Below are positions 7,196 through 15,577 of a DNA stretch of 19,807 nucleotides, one piece after another. The notes below the pieces were generated by a model, which made no database searches, was not told the DNA's origin, and saw only the letters and a program-made list of their open reading frames with translations. The stretch's first letter is position 1. Every line of letters starts with the position of its first letter. This DNA comes from Oscillospiraceae bacterium (lineage in GTDB: Bacteria; Bacillota; Clostridia; Oscillospirales; CAG-272), in contig SVQS01000018.1 in NCBI GenBank assembly GCA_015065205.1, forward strand, positions 1-19,807, read 5' to 3'. Position numbers and translations under genes: made by a program.

Positions 7196-8125
7196 ATGAT
7201 CTTCTTATACATCCTTTTGGCGGCAATTGTTATCGTTTTTGCCACCTCACTCGTTTGCTTTTTAAAAATATTTTATACATCGCGTCGCGAAAAATGGCCC
7301 GAATATCCCGTTCCGATGGGTGAAATTTACGAGCCTCATCACGAGCAAATGATCGAATGGATCAAGTACGCGCGTGCGCTTCCTCATAGAGAGGTCAGCA
7401 TTCGCTCCTTTGACGGTTTAAAACTCTCGGGAACATACTACGAGTTTGAAAAGGGTGCACCCATTGACATCCTTTTTCACGGCTATCACGGCTCTGCCGA
7501 GCAGGATCTTTCGGGCGGTGTTTACCGTTGCCAAAGACTCGGGCACAACGTGCTCATTGTTGACCACCGTGCCGCAGGCAAGAGTGAGGGACACGTCATT
7601 ACCTTTGGCATTCACGAAAGCCGTGATGCTGCCGCGTGGGTGCAATACGTTGTTGAAAATATTGACCCTAATGCAAAAATCCTGCTCGGGGGCATTTCCA
7701 TGGGAGCGGCAACCGTTATGATGGCATCGGCAATGGAGCTCCCCGAAAACGTCAAGGGTACCGTCGCCGATTGCGGCTATACCTCGGCAAAGGATATCAT
7801 CAAAAAGGTCATTCGCGATATGCACCTGCCGGATAACCTTCTCTATCCCTTTGTGCGTCTTGGCGCGCGCCTCTTTGGCGGATTTGATCCCGATGCCAAT
7901 TCTCCCATAGCATCTATGCCGAACTGTCGTGTTCCCGTTATCTTCTTCCACGGTGACACCGATGCTTTTGTGCCGCAAAGCATGAGTGAGGAAAATTACG
8001 CAGCTTGTGCTTCTCCCAAGCACCTTGTCATCACTCCCGGTGCCGGCCACGGGCTTTGTTTCCCGGTTGATGTTGATACATATGTGAAAGAAATTGAAGA
8101 GTTTTTTGAAGTGTTCTTAAAATAA
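7196..8125 (+). CDS. Membrane-anchored alpha/beta hydrolase (309 aa)
   Basis: The start is the ATG at 7196, after AAAAGGAGAG. The frame is open from 7088, but that ATG would lie upstream of the promoter. One hydrophobic segment (residues 2-25) anchors the protein, followed by positively charged YTSRREK. The fold is an alpha/beta hydrolase. An oxyanion-type 'HGYHG' (95-99) precedes the nucleophile elbow GISMG with Ser168. The acid is probably Asp256 in 'HGDTDAFVP', and the base is His285 in 'GAGHG'. This resembles the YqkD/BEM46-like serine hydrolases, most of which have no known substrate. It acts alone as a single-gene unit with its own promoter and terminator. Esterase or lipase-like activity is likely. 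Its divergence from an acyltransferase hints at lipid metabolism, but only weakly. Confidence 0.9.
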   Translation: MIFLYILLAAIVIVFATSLVCFLKIFYTSRREKWPEYPVPMGEIYEPHHEQMIEWIKYARALPHREVSIRSFDGLKLSGTYYEFEKGAPIDILFHGYHGSAEQDLSGGVYRCQRLGHNVLIVDHRAAGKSEGHVITFGIHESRDAAAWVQYVVENIDPNAKILLGGISMGAATVMMASAMELPENVKGTVADCGYTSAKDIIKKVIRDMHLPDNLLYPFVRLGARLFGGFDPDANSPIASMPNCRVPVIFFHGDTDAFVPQSMSEENYAACASPKHLVITPGAGHGLCFPVDVDTYVKEIEEFFEVFLK

Positions 8126-8133
8126 AAACATAA

Positions 8134-8168
8134 AAGCAGTCGCTATCAAACGACTGCTTATTTTTGTG
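8134..8168 (+). terminator. Rho-independent terminator of the hydrolase gene
   Basis: The perfect 9-base stem AAGCAGTCG / CGACTGCTT (8134-8142 with 8151-8159) has an 8-base loop and is followed by ATTTTTGTG. It begins eight bases after the stop codon. Confidence 0.85.
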
Positions 8169-8183
8169 CTAAACACCTTTCTT

Positions 8184-8242
8184 AGCGGATAGGGTTAGTG
8201 GTCCCTAGCCGCTCGCGTGAGCAAAAGCGAGGTGTACCTCGC
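8184..8242. repeat. Cluster of short inverted repeats in the intergenic region
   Basis: AGCGG-A-TAGGG pairs with CCCTA-G-CCGCT (8184-8194 with 8203-8213). GCTC/GAGC (8211-8222) overlaps its 3' arm, and GCGAGGT/ACCTCGC (8227-8242) follows. No open frame or U-tract accompanies them. They may be a repeat relic or a small structured RNA. Confidence 0.45.
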
Positions 8243-8309
8243 GTCGACTGTCTATTCGTAAAGTTGAAATTTTATTTTGTAATATTTGTTAGAGAGTTTT
8301 TTGAAGGGG

Positions 8310-8343
8310 TGTGGGGGAACTTTTTGCAAAAAGTTCCCCCACA
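8310..8343. repeat. 34-bp perfect palindrome near the 3' end of the ABC gene
   Basis: The left arm TGTGGGGGAACTTTTTG is the exact reverse complement of the right arm. It lies five bases beyond the stop of the reverse-strand ABC gene. On that strand it has no T-run after the stem, but one (TTTTTT) before it, so it is not a textbook terminator. The reverse-strand continuation ACCCCTTCAAAAAACT gives the impression of a dispersed repeat unit. Confidence 0.75.
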
Positions 8344-8348
8344 AAAAA

Positions 8349-11300
8349 TTATTCAGTTCTAAGTGCCTCAACGGGATTGCGCTTTGCGGCAAAGCCGGAG
8401 GGGAAGATGCCTGCGATGAGCGTCAAAGCCATGCTGATGCCCACGAGGATGAGTGCGGCTGTGGGAGGCAGAACAGCTTTTAGATTGGCTATTTCGGTCA
8501 GTTTGAAGAGAATGATATTGATGACTACATTCAATCCAAGTGTAATGCCAATACCAAGCGCGCCTGCAACAAAACCAACAATCAGGGTTTCTGCGTTAAA
8601 TACGCGGCGGATATCTTTCTTTGATGCACCGATTGCACGCAGAATACCGATTTCCTTGGTTCTCTCGAGAACCGAGATATAAGTGATGATACCAATCATA
8701 ATAGAAGATACCACAAGCGAGATGGCAACGAATGCGATTAGCACGTAGGTGATAGCATCTACAATGGTGGTTACAGAGGACATCAAAAGAGCGACGTAGT
8801 CGGTGTATTTGATCTGTTGTTCTTCTTCAACCGTTCCGTTATATTCGGTGATGAGGTCGGCAACAATGTCTTTGTCTTCGAAAGTGTCACAGTAGAGGTT
8901 GATGGCACTGGGTGAATCGAGACTTACGTTACCCAAAAGGGCAAGGTTCTTTTCGTAAGTGGAGTTGGAATATTCATCAAAGAATGCATCGTAAAGGATA
9001 ACGTAATCTTCTGTGGTGAGATTCGACATTGTTTCCATCATCATCTGTCCGATCACTATAGGGGTGCTTTCTGCCGCTTTTAATTCGGCTTCTTTCCGCT
9101 CAGGATAATCTCTGAACAAGCGCGGGTATAGGAAAGAACGCAAACTGTCCATGGTCACTTCGCCTTCTTCACCGCTTTCACCACCTTCACCGCCGAAACT
9201 TTCAAATTTTTCTCTTATCTCTTCCATTGTCCATCCAAATTCCTCTTGCAGGATGGTTGTGAGATAGGACATCAGTTCTATAGGATTTTCAAGAAGCGCG
9301 CTAATTTCCGCATCTACTTTTGCTTCTGTGGGGGTGCAATATACCATTTTGAACATAGGGTATAGATCCATAGGGTCTGTTTCAGGATTATCAGTTACTT
9401 CTCTAACAATTGCTTCTTTTTGGTCTGGCGTTAACTCTTGCGTCTTGAAGTCTTTATTGGTGAGTATATCTTTCTCTATAGAATGAATTTGTTGTTGAAG
9501 CAGTGTCGATGTGGAAACCTTTTGGATTGCTTTTTCGGTCAATTTAGCGGGATAAGCAATGGTACCGCTCAAAATAGAGGAGGAAGTGTTTTCACCGGGG
9601 CGGATGATACCCGAAATTTTGATGGTAAAACCAAAATCATCTTTTCCAACCTTGTCGTAAAGGTCAGAAAGGCCCTTATCGGTCTTGCTCGAATCAACCC
9701 AATTGCCGGTAGCAAAATCTTGGGTGTAGCATTCATAAGGCAATACGATGCGGAATTCCATATCGCAAAGTTCTTCATAACTCCAACTCTTTGCCTGGGA
9801 GGTATCCAAAATGACCTCATTTTGGGCATCCATAATTGCTTTTATGATTTCTTCCTTGGTACGCAGACCGAGGGCGTAGAGAGCGAGGTCGCTGATTTCG
9901 TTTTGCTTGTTGACAACCAAAACAACTTCGTTGTATGCATCGGGCCATTCGCCGTAGATGACGTCATATTCATCCTTGATGAGAGAATTGATGGTTACCG
10001 TGTCGTTATTCGCATTCTCGTCAAGTGCAGGCAACATCTCCTGCCATACGTTAAAGGTGCCTGTCATAGCAGAACTAATACCGCCCATATTCATCATCGA
10101 GCCGGCAGCACTATTTTCCATTGAACCACCAGAAAGAGCATTTATGAGTTCCATAGCATCGGATTTGATGATTTTCCCGTTGGCATCTTTGACAAGGGCA
10201 CTCCAGTTAAAGTTGTATTGATACTGAATAGCCGTGAGATATTCCTTGAATGCTTCGTTCGATTCAAGATGCTTTTTGAACGACTTAAGGTCGTTCCTAT
10301 TGGTGTCGGCAGTATTGAAGGAGTTCATCAAATCTACCATAATGGTACTCTCATAAATCTTATCCAGCGGACGATTATTCTCTTTTTCCTCACTTGTTTC
10401 CATCATTGTGCTAATGAGCGAGGAAAGGTCTTTCGACTCCGCCATAAGCTGAATGGGGTAGCTTGCCAACGTATCCCTTTGCACAGCGTTAATATAGTTA
10501 TTAACACCCGTGGAAACCGAAAGAATCAACGCAATACCAATGATACCGATAGAGCCCGCAAAGGAAACCATAAAGGTACGCGCTTTTTTAGTCATCAGGT
10601 TATTAAGTGAAAGCGAGAGCGCTGTGAAGAAGGACATCGACTTCTTGCGCTTTGCCATACGAGGGGAGTAGAGACCCGTGCCGCCAAGCCCGAATTTCTC
10701 TGCGTCGTCTGCATTGATGGAGAAGAGCTTCTTTTTCTTCTTCTTTTTCTTTTCGCCGTATTCGGGAGCATCGAAGCCACTACCGCCCCAACAAGGGTTG
10801 GTGTCGTTTGTGACACGGCCGTCTACCATTGAGATGATACGGCTGGAATATTCCTTTGCCAAATCGGGGTTGTGCGTTACCATGATAATGAGCTTTTTAC
10901 GGGAAATCTTTTTCAAGATATCCATAATCTGCACGCTGGTAGCGGTATCCAAAGCACCTGTAGGCTCGTCGGCAAGGATGATGTCGGGGTTATTGACAAG
11001 TGCGCGCGCAATGGCTACACGTTGCATCTGACCACCCGAGAGCTGCGAAGGCTTTTTGTTGATGTGTGCTGCAAGTCCCACGTCGCGCAAAGCGCGGATA
11101 GCACGGGATTTACGCTCGTTGGGCGAGATACCCGAGAGCGTCAGTGCCAATTCAACGTTTGCCAACACCGTTTGGTGGGGGATAAGGTTATAGCTTTGGA
11201 ATACAAAGCCGATGGAGTGATTGCGATAGGTATCCCAATCAGCGTCGGTGTATTTTTTGGTCGAAACACCGCCAATTACCAGGTCACCGCTTGTGTATTG

Positions 11301-11465
11301 GTCAAGACCGCCAATGATGTTGAGCAAGGTGGTCTTTCCGCAACCCGAGGGGCCCAGAATAGAAACAAATTCGTTTTTGCGGAAGCGCAGGTTGATACCT
11401 GCCAAGGCACGTACGCTCGTGTCTCCCGTGCGATAATCTTTTACGATTCTTCTCAGTTCCAGCAA
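8349..11465 (-). CDS. MacB/LolD-type ABC exporter, fused ATPase and FtsX permease (1038 aa)
   Basis: The N-terminal ATPase domain (1 to about 225) has Walker A GPSGCGKT (38-45), the Q-loop Gln90, LSGGQ (142-146), Walker B with Asp166-Glu167, and His198. A lysine run (239-246, eight residues) and a basic linker lead to the first membrane segment (about 298-318). A very large extracytoplasmic region follows, from about 320 to 890. Three membrane segments (about 906-931, 960-985 and 1000-1022) with 'ERTKEIGILRAIGASKKDI' and the C-terminal 'RNPVEALR' are typical of FtsX/MacB permeases. Such type VII ABC proteins use mechanotransmission to expel peptides or lipoproteins from the membrane rather than pump across it. 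The start is TTG at 11465, after AGGAGG eight bases away. The substrate is unknown. It is codirectional with the exporter pair, 126 bases downstream of it. Confidence 0.93.
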   Translation of the reverse strand: MLELRRIVKDYRTGDTSVRALAGINLRFRKNEFVSILGPSGCGKTTLLNIIGGLDQYTSGDLVIGGVSTKKYTDADWDTYRNHSIGFVFQSYNLIPHQTVLANVELALTLSGISPNERKSRAIRALRDVGLAAHINKKPSQLSGGQMQRVAIARALVNNPDIILADEPTGALDTATSVQIMDILKKISRKKLIIMVTHNPDLAKEYSSRIISMVDGRVTNDTNPCWGGSGFDAPEYGEKKKKKKKKLFSINADDAEKFGLGGTGLYSPRMAKRKKSMSFFTALSLSLNNLMTKKARTFMVSFAGSIGIIGIALILSVSTGVNNYINAVQRDTLASYPIQLMAESKDLSSLISTMMETSEEKENNRPLDKIYESTIMVDLMNSFNTADTNRNDLKSFKKHLESNEAFKEYLTAIQYQYNFNWSALVKDANGKIIKSDAMELINALSGGSMENSAAGSMMNMGGISSAMTGTFNVWQEMLPALDENANNDTVTINSLIKDEYDVIYGEWPDAYNEVVLVVNKQNEISDLALYALGLRTKEEIIKAIMDAQNEVILDTSQAKSWSYEELCDMEFRIVLPYECYTQDFATGNWVDSSKTDKGLSDLYDKVGKDDFGFTIKISGIIRPGENTSSSILSGTIAYPAKLTEKAIQKVSTSTLLQQQIHSIEKDILTNKDFKTQELTPDQKEAIVREVTDNPETDPMDLYPMFKMVYCTPTEAKVDAEISALLENPIELMSYLTTILQEEFGWTMEEIREKFESFGGEGGESGEEGEVTMDSLRSFLYPRLFRDYPERKEAELKAAESTPIVIGQMMMETMSNLTTEDYVILYDAFFDEYSNSTYEKNLALLGNVSLDSPSAINLYCDTFEDKDIVADLITEYNGTVEEEQQIKYTDYVALLMSSVTTIVDAITYVLIAFVAISLVVSSIMIGIITYISVLERTKEIGILRAIGASKKDIRRVFNAETLIVGFVAGALGIGITLGLNVVINIILFKLTEIANLKAVLPPTAALILVGISMALTLIAGIFPSGFAAKRNPVEALRTE

Positions 11466-11473
11466 TGGTATTG

Positions 11474-11479
11474 CCTCCT
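11474..11479 (-). promoter_or_regulatory. Ribosome binding site deciding a TTG start
   Basis: AGGAGG on the reverse strand lies eight bases before TTG at 11463-11465. No ATG or GTG in frame lies nearer, so TTG is the likely start of the MacB-like gene. Confidence 0.75.
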
Positions 11480-11498
11480 AACCATTATAGTTACAATT

Positions 11499-11507
11499 AT
11501 TATATCA
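11499..11507 (-). promoter_or_regulatory. Possible extended -10 promoter of the MacB-like gene
   Basis: The reverse strand reads TGATATAAT, an extended -10 element, but no good -35 box lies 16-18 bases upstream. A second TATAAT is at 11484-11489. The gene may also be read through from the exporter pair. Confidence 0.4.
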
Positions 11508-11556
11508 CTTGTTTATAAATGCAATGTGAACAAAAACGACGGTCTTGCGTGTTTTT

Positions 11557-11580
11557 TGTGATTTTTTTTAGAAAATCACA
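11557..11580. repeat. Inverted repeat after the exporter pair
   Basis: TGTGATTTT (11557-11565) and AAAATCACA (11572-11580) form a 9-base-pair A/T-rich stem, 11 bases past the stop of the reverse-strand exporter gene. There is no T-run on the reverse strand, so it is at best a weak terminator or 3' end stabiliser. Confidence 0.4.
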
Positions 11581-11591
11581 TAAGATGAGTC

Positions 11592-13361
11592 TCAATCCGC
11601 TGCCGTTCCGTTTGCGAATTGGCTGTTGTAGAGGTGATGATAGAAGCCGCGAGCCTCAAGGAGTTCTTTGTGAGTGCCTTGCTCAACGATTTTACCGCTC
11701 TTCATCACAAGGATGCGGTCAGCGCTCTCGATGGTAGAGAGACGGTGTGCTACGATGAAGGAAGTGCGTCCCTTCATCATTTCGGCAAAGGCTCCCTGAA
11801 TTTTGAGCTCCATACGTGTATCGATGGACGAGGTTGCCTCGTCGAGAATGAGCATCGGGGGGAGCACCAGCATTACGCGAGCAATGCAAAGCAGCTGCTT
11901 TTGTCCTTGCGAGAGGGAACCGCCGTTCTCACCCAATACCGTATCATAGCCCTTTGGCAAGCGTTTGATAAAGGAGTGTGCGTGTGCGGCCTTGGCGGCG
12001 GCAATCATTTCCTCCTCGGTAGCGTCGGGGCGTCCCATACAAATGTTTTCGCGAACGGTTGCGGCGCGCAACCAAGTGTCCTGCAAAACCATACCCCAGG
12101 ATGCGCGCAGAGACTTGCGTGTGACGTTGCGAATGTCTTTTCCATCTACCGAAATGCTGCCCGCGTTCACATCGTAGAAGCGCATCAAAAGATTGATAAG
12201 CGTGGTCTTTCCGCAACCCGTAGGACCTACAATGGCAATGCGCTGTCCGGGCGTGACGGAAAGATTGAGGTCGCGAATCAGATCCTGCTCGGGAGTATAG
12301 GAGAATGCGACGTCGCGAAGCTCCACGTTTCCGTTGGCTTCATCGATGACGTTTGCATCGGGAGCATCGGGGACGAGCTCGGGCTCATCGAGGATCTCAA
12401 ATACGCGTGCGGCACACGCGAGAGCATTTTGCAGCTCGGTCAAGACGCCCGAAATTTCATTAAAGGGTTTTGTGTATTGATTTGCATAGTTGAGGAACAC
12501 CGAAAGTGTACCGACAGAGAGCGTGGAGCCGGGGGTGATGCAAATGAGTGCGCCCACCAATGCTACGCCCGCATAAACGAGGTTGTTAACAAAGCGGGTA
12601 GAAGGATTGGTGGTAGAGGAGAAGAAGGTTGCCCGAAGAGCGCATTTTCCAAGACGGGCATTCACCTCGTCAAATTCCTCTTGCAATTCATCCTCGCGAC
12701 CAAAGGCAAGTACCACCTTGTGGTTGCCTACGTATTCATCGATGAGAGTTGTTTGTTCGGCACGTGTTGCCGATTGCAGGCGGAACATCGAATAGGTCTT
12801 TTTTGCAATGAACGCGGCAACAAACAGTGAGAGAGGTGTGATAAGAATGACGACAAGTGCAATTTGCCAACGCAGAGTCAGCATAATGACAAGTGTGCCG
12901 AGAATGGTCAACATTCCCGTAAAGAACTGTGCAAAGCCCAAAAGAAGCCCGTCGGTGAATTGGTCAACGTCGGTGATCATACGGCTCAGCACGTCTCCCG
13001 TGGGATGAGAGTCGATATAGGAGAGAGGAAGTCGTTGTAGCTTTTCAAACGCTTCGCGGCGAAGTCGGCGTACCATTCCGTAGGTGATGCGGTTGTTGAT
13101 AACGTTCATCAACCATTGAAAGAGAGCCGAAATCAGCGTGCAAATGCCGATGGAAACACAAGCCTTCCAAACACCGCTCCAATCGACGTTATTTTGACCG
13201 ATGATGCAGTCGATGGCCTTTCCTGTCAAAAGGGGAATATAGAGCGTGAGTGCTACCAGGGCGGCGGCCAAAAAGAGGGATGCGGCAAGAGCCAAACGGT
13301 AGTGCTTGAGTCCTGCAAACACGCGTGCGAGTGCTCGACGGTCAAAGGTTAGCTTTTTCAT
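11592..13361 (-). CDS. Heterodimeric ABC exporter, consensus-site half (589 aa)
   Basis: This is a half-transporter of the type IV exporter fold. Six membrane helices (about 20-310) are followed by an ATPase domain. That domain has Walker A GPTGCGKT (379-386), Q-loop Gln427 in 'MVLQDTW', Walker B with the catalytic Glu508 in 'LILDEATSS', and the switch His539 in 'IVAHRLST'. Its signature motif is the altered LSQGQ (483-487) instead of LSGGQ. In TM287/288-like heterodimers that form belongs to the degenerate site, formed with the partner. The ATG overlaps the partner's stop codon by four bases (ATGA), and GGAGG lies in the partner's last codons, so translation is coupled. The probable role is export of drugs or amphipathic compounds across the membrane. 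The exact substrate is unknown. Confidence 0.94.
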   Translation of the reverse strand: MKKLTFDRRALARVFAGLKHYRLALAASLFLAAALVALTLYIPLLTGKAIDCIIGQNNVDWSGVWKACVSIGICTLISALFQWLMNVINNRITYGMVRRLRREAFEKLQRLPLSYIDSHPTGDVLSRMITDVDQFTDGLLLGFAQFFTGMLTILGTLVIMLTLRWQIALVVILITPLSLFVAAFIAKKTYSMFRLQSATRAEQTTLIDEYVGNHKVVLAFGREDELQEEFDEVNARLGKCALRATFFSSTTNPSTRFVNNLVYAGVALVGALICITPGSTLSVGTLSVFLNYANQYTKPFNEISGVLTELQNALACAARVFEILDEPELVPDAPDANVIDEANGNVELRDVAFSYTPEQDLIRDLNLSVTPGQRIAIVGPTGCGKTTLINLLMRFYDVNAGSISVDGKDIRNVTRKSLRASWGMVLQDTWLRAATVRENICMGRPDATEEEMIAAAKAAHAHSFIKRLPKGYDTVLGENGGSLSQGQKQLLCIARVMLVLPPMLILDEATSSIDTRMELKIQGAFAEMMKGRTSFIVAHRLSTIESADRILVMKSGKIVEQGTHKELLEARGFYHHLYNSQFANGTAAD

Positions 13362-15085
13362 GCCGGCTCACCTCCTTTTTTGAACTGCGACTCGTGAATT
13401 TCACGATATACCTCACAGCGAGCAAGGAGTTCATCGTGCTTACCTTTATCAACGAGTTGTCCATCCTCCATTACAAGGATGAGATCGGCATGACGAATGG
13501 ACGAAGTACGTTGGGAGATGATAAACACAGTGGGGGAGTTGGGAATCGTATGCAAGGCGGCACGCAGTGCGGCATCGGTTGCATAGTCGAGTGCCGAGGA
13601 ACTGTCGTCCAAAATGAGAATTTCAGCACCGCGCACGAGCGCGCGAGCGATGGTCAAGCGTTGACGCTGACCGCCCGAAAAGTTCTTGCCGCCTGCACTC
13701 ACAAGCTCGTCAAGACCGTTCTTTTGCATCACAAATTCCTTGGCTTGTGCCCATTCCAGGGCTTGCCACATTTCTTCATCGGTGGCATCCGATTTACCCC
13801 AAGAAAGATTGGAGCGTACCGTGCCCGAGAAGAGAACCGCCTTTTGCGGAACGATGGCAATGCTATCGCGCAGAGCGTCAACGTCAAGGGATTTGACGTC
13901 GCGTCCGTTTATCAGCACACGTCCCTCGGTTGCTTCATAAAAGCGAGGGATGAGATTGATAAGAGATGTTTTGCCCGAACCCGTCGAGCCGATAATGCCC
14001 ACAGTTGCACCGCGGGGAGCGACAAAGCTGATATTGGAAAGCGTTTCCTCGGCATCTCCTGCATAGGTCAGAGAGACGTTTTCAAACCGCACCGCGTCAT
14101 TGTCGTTACCGTAAGTTTTGACATCGTCAAGCGTTTCCATTCCAACGGGAGTATCAAAAATTGCCTGTACGCGATCGGCAGAGGCGAGCGCCTTGTTTAC
14201 GGTGAATACCGTCATTGCAAACTTGACAAGCTCTACGAGGATTTGCGCCATATAGTTGGTCAGGGCAACAACGTCACCCTGTGACATATTTCCAATTTCA
14301 ACGAACTTTGCGCCCGACGCCAAAAGGACGATGACACCTGCGTTGACAACAACGAGCGTAAGGGGATTCATCAAAGCAGAGATGCGCCCCGCAAAGTTCT
14401 GCACGCGGTTGTGTTCCTCGTTGGCAGCGGAGAAGCGAGCAATTTCGTCGTTTTCCTTGCGAAATGCACGGAGCACGCGAACACCCAACAGATTTTCGCG
14501 AACAACACCGGTCACGCTGTCAAGATTCTTTTGCACCTTTTTGTAAAGGGGCGTGGTTTTGAGCATAATCGAGAAAATGATAACCGCCAAAAGGGGAATG
14601 ATAACGGCAAACACCCACGCACCTTTTGCATCCACAGCGAATGCCATAGCGGCGGCTCCCAGCACGATGATGGGGGAGCGCAGAAGCAGACGGAGTGTAA
14701 AGTTGACGGCAGACTGTACTTGATTAATGTCACCCGTCAGACGCGTGATGAGTGTAGAGGTTCCCACGCTGTCGGTTTGCGAATAAGAAAACTTTTGAAT
14801 GTGAGAAAAGAGGTCGCGGCGCAAATCGGTGCTCACCCCAACGGCGGCACGCGCGGCAAAATATTGGGCGATGAGCGAGCAGGTCAGTCCCACAGCGGCA
14901 AAAGCGACAAGAATGCCAAAGCAAGAGCCGATTACCGTTTTGTTACCCTTAGCAATACCGTCGTCAATGATGGTCTTGACAACCAGCGGCACCAAAAGGT
15001 CAAAAAACGCTTCGAGTAGCTTGAACAAAGGGCTGATGATACATTCCTTGGTGTAAGGCTTCAAGTATTTGAGCAGCTTTTTCAC
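13358..15085 (-). CDS. Heterodimeric ABC exporter, degenerate-site half (575 aa)
   Basis: This subunit has the same architecture as its partner: six membrane helices in residues 15-310, then an ATPase domain. The ATPase domain has Walker A GSTGSGKT (366-373), Q-loop Gln414 and a normal FSGGQ signature (469-473). Two catalytic positions are altered. The Walker B glutamate is Asp494 ('ILILDDSSS'), and the switch histidine is Gln525 ('IISQRTSS'). These are the hallmark substitutions of the non-hydrolysing subunit in heterodimers such as TM287/288 and BmrCD. The start is GTG at 15085, after AAAGGAAG. A TATAAT lies at 15142-15147 on the reverse strand, without a convincing -35 box. The gene is divergent from padR, which makes it the natural regulatory target. 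Confidence 0.93.
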   Translation of the reverse strand: MKKLLKYLKPYTKECIISPLFKLLEAFFDLLVPLVVKTIIDDGIAKGNKTVIGSCFGILVAFAAVGLTCSLIAQYFAARAAVGVSTDLRRDLFSHIQKFSYSQTDSVGTSTLITRLTGDINQVQSAVNFTLRLLLRSPIIVLGAAAMAFAVDAKGAWVFAVIIPLLAVIIFSIMLKTTPLYKKVQKNLDSVTGVVRENLLGVRVLRAFRKENDEIARFSAANEEHNRVQNFAGRISALMNPLTLVVVNAGVIVLLASGAKFVEIGNMSQGDVVALTNYMAQILVELVKFAMTVFTVNKALASADRVQAIFDTPVGMETLDDVKTYGNDNDAVRFENVSLTYAGDAEETLSNISFVAPRGATVGIIGSTGSGKTSLINLIPRFYEATEGRVLINGRDVKSLDVDALRDSIAIVPQKAVLFSGTVRSNLSWGKSDATDEEMWQALEWAQAKEFVMQKNGLDELVSAGGKNFSGGQRQRLTIARALVRGAEILILDDSSSALDYATDAALRAALHTIPNSPTVFIISQRTSSIRHADLILVMEDGQLVDKGKHDELLARCEVYREIHESQFKKGGEPA

Positions 15086-15211
15086 GCGCGCGCACTTCCT
15101 TTCTGCAATGTCTTTAAAAATAAAATATTCTTAACCTTTTTATTATACGCTACATTTGTGTCTTTATATTGTACGAAATATGAACATTCTGTCATTTTTG
15201 CATAAAAGCAC

Positions 15212-15240
15212 TTGACAAGCAATACTATGCGTGGTATAGT
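15212..15240 (+). promoter_or_regulatory. Promoter of the padR operon
   Basis: A consensus TTGACA (15212-15217), a 17-base spacer and TATAGT (15235-15240) with a TG-n extension make this the strongest promoter in the window. The start codon of padR is 23 bases downstream of the -10 box. Confidence 0.88.
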
Positions 15241-15243
15241 ATT
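15221..15243. promoter_or_regulatory. Probable PadR operator overlapping the -10 box
   Basis: AATACTAT (15221-15228) and ATAGTATT (15236-15243) form a perfect 8-base inverted repeat with a 7-base centre. It covers the spacer and the -10 box. Binding there would block polymerase, which fits autorepression by the PadR encoded next. That the site is bound by this PadR is inference. Confidence 0.7.
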
Positions 15244-15262
15244 ATGTGAAAGGGGGTATTTC

Positions 15263-15577
15263 ATGGACATTCAACTCAAAAGAGGACTATTGGATATCTG
15301 TGTTCTGGCGGCTATCCGTCGCGAGGATTCCTACGGTTATCAAATCGTCAAAGAGATTCAACCCTATATTGCTATTTCAGAATCCACACTCTATCCTATC
15401 CTGCGTCGACTCGAGGAGGCAGGGCAACTGACAGTACGCTCGGTTGAGCACAACGGTAGACTTCGCAAATACTATCGCATCACCCCTCTCGGTTTGGCGC
15501 GACTGAATATGTTTACCGAGGAATGGAAGGAAATGATGCACATTTACCAATTTGTAACAGGAGGGAAAAATAGATGA
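15263..15577 (+). CDS. PadR-family transcriptional regulator (104 aa)
   Basis: The ATG at 15263 follows AGGGGG by six bases. An in-frame upstream ATG would lie inside the promoter. The product is a short PadR of the two-component winged-helix type. Residues 1-80 hold the wing fold, with 'SYGYQIVKEI', the recognition helix 'ISESTLYPILRRLEEAG', and the wing 'RLRKYYRITPLG'. Residues after 85 form the dimerisation helix. PadR proteins such as LmrR bind hydrophobic drugs or phenolics at the dimer interface and release their operators. Its stop overlaps the next start by four bases (ATGA). Targets are likely its own operon and possibly the divergent ABC exporter, although no second copy of the operator is seen beside the exporter's start. 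Confidence 0.93.
   Translation: MDIQLKRGLLDICVLAAIRREDSYGYQIVKEIQPYIAISESTLYPILRRLEEAGQLTVRSVEHNGRLRKYYRITPLGLARLNMFTEEWKEMMHIYQFVTGGKNR

Noticed and set aside
11619..14284. Forward open frames of about 400 and 320 codons opposite the ABC exporter pair.
   Set aside because: Both are antisense to well-conserved ABC subunits and have Cys/His/Arg-rich shadow composition without domain motifs.
15142..15147. TATAAT upstream of the exporter pair as a full promoter.
   Set aside because: No acceptable -35 box or TG extension accompanies it, so it is mentioned only within the gene entry.
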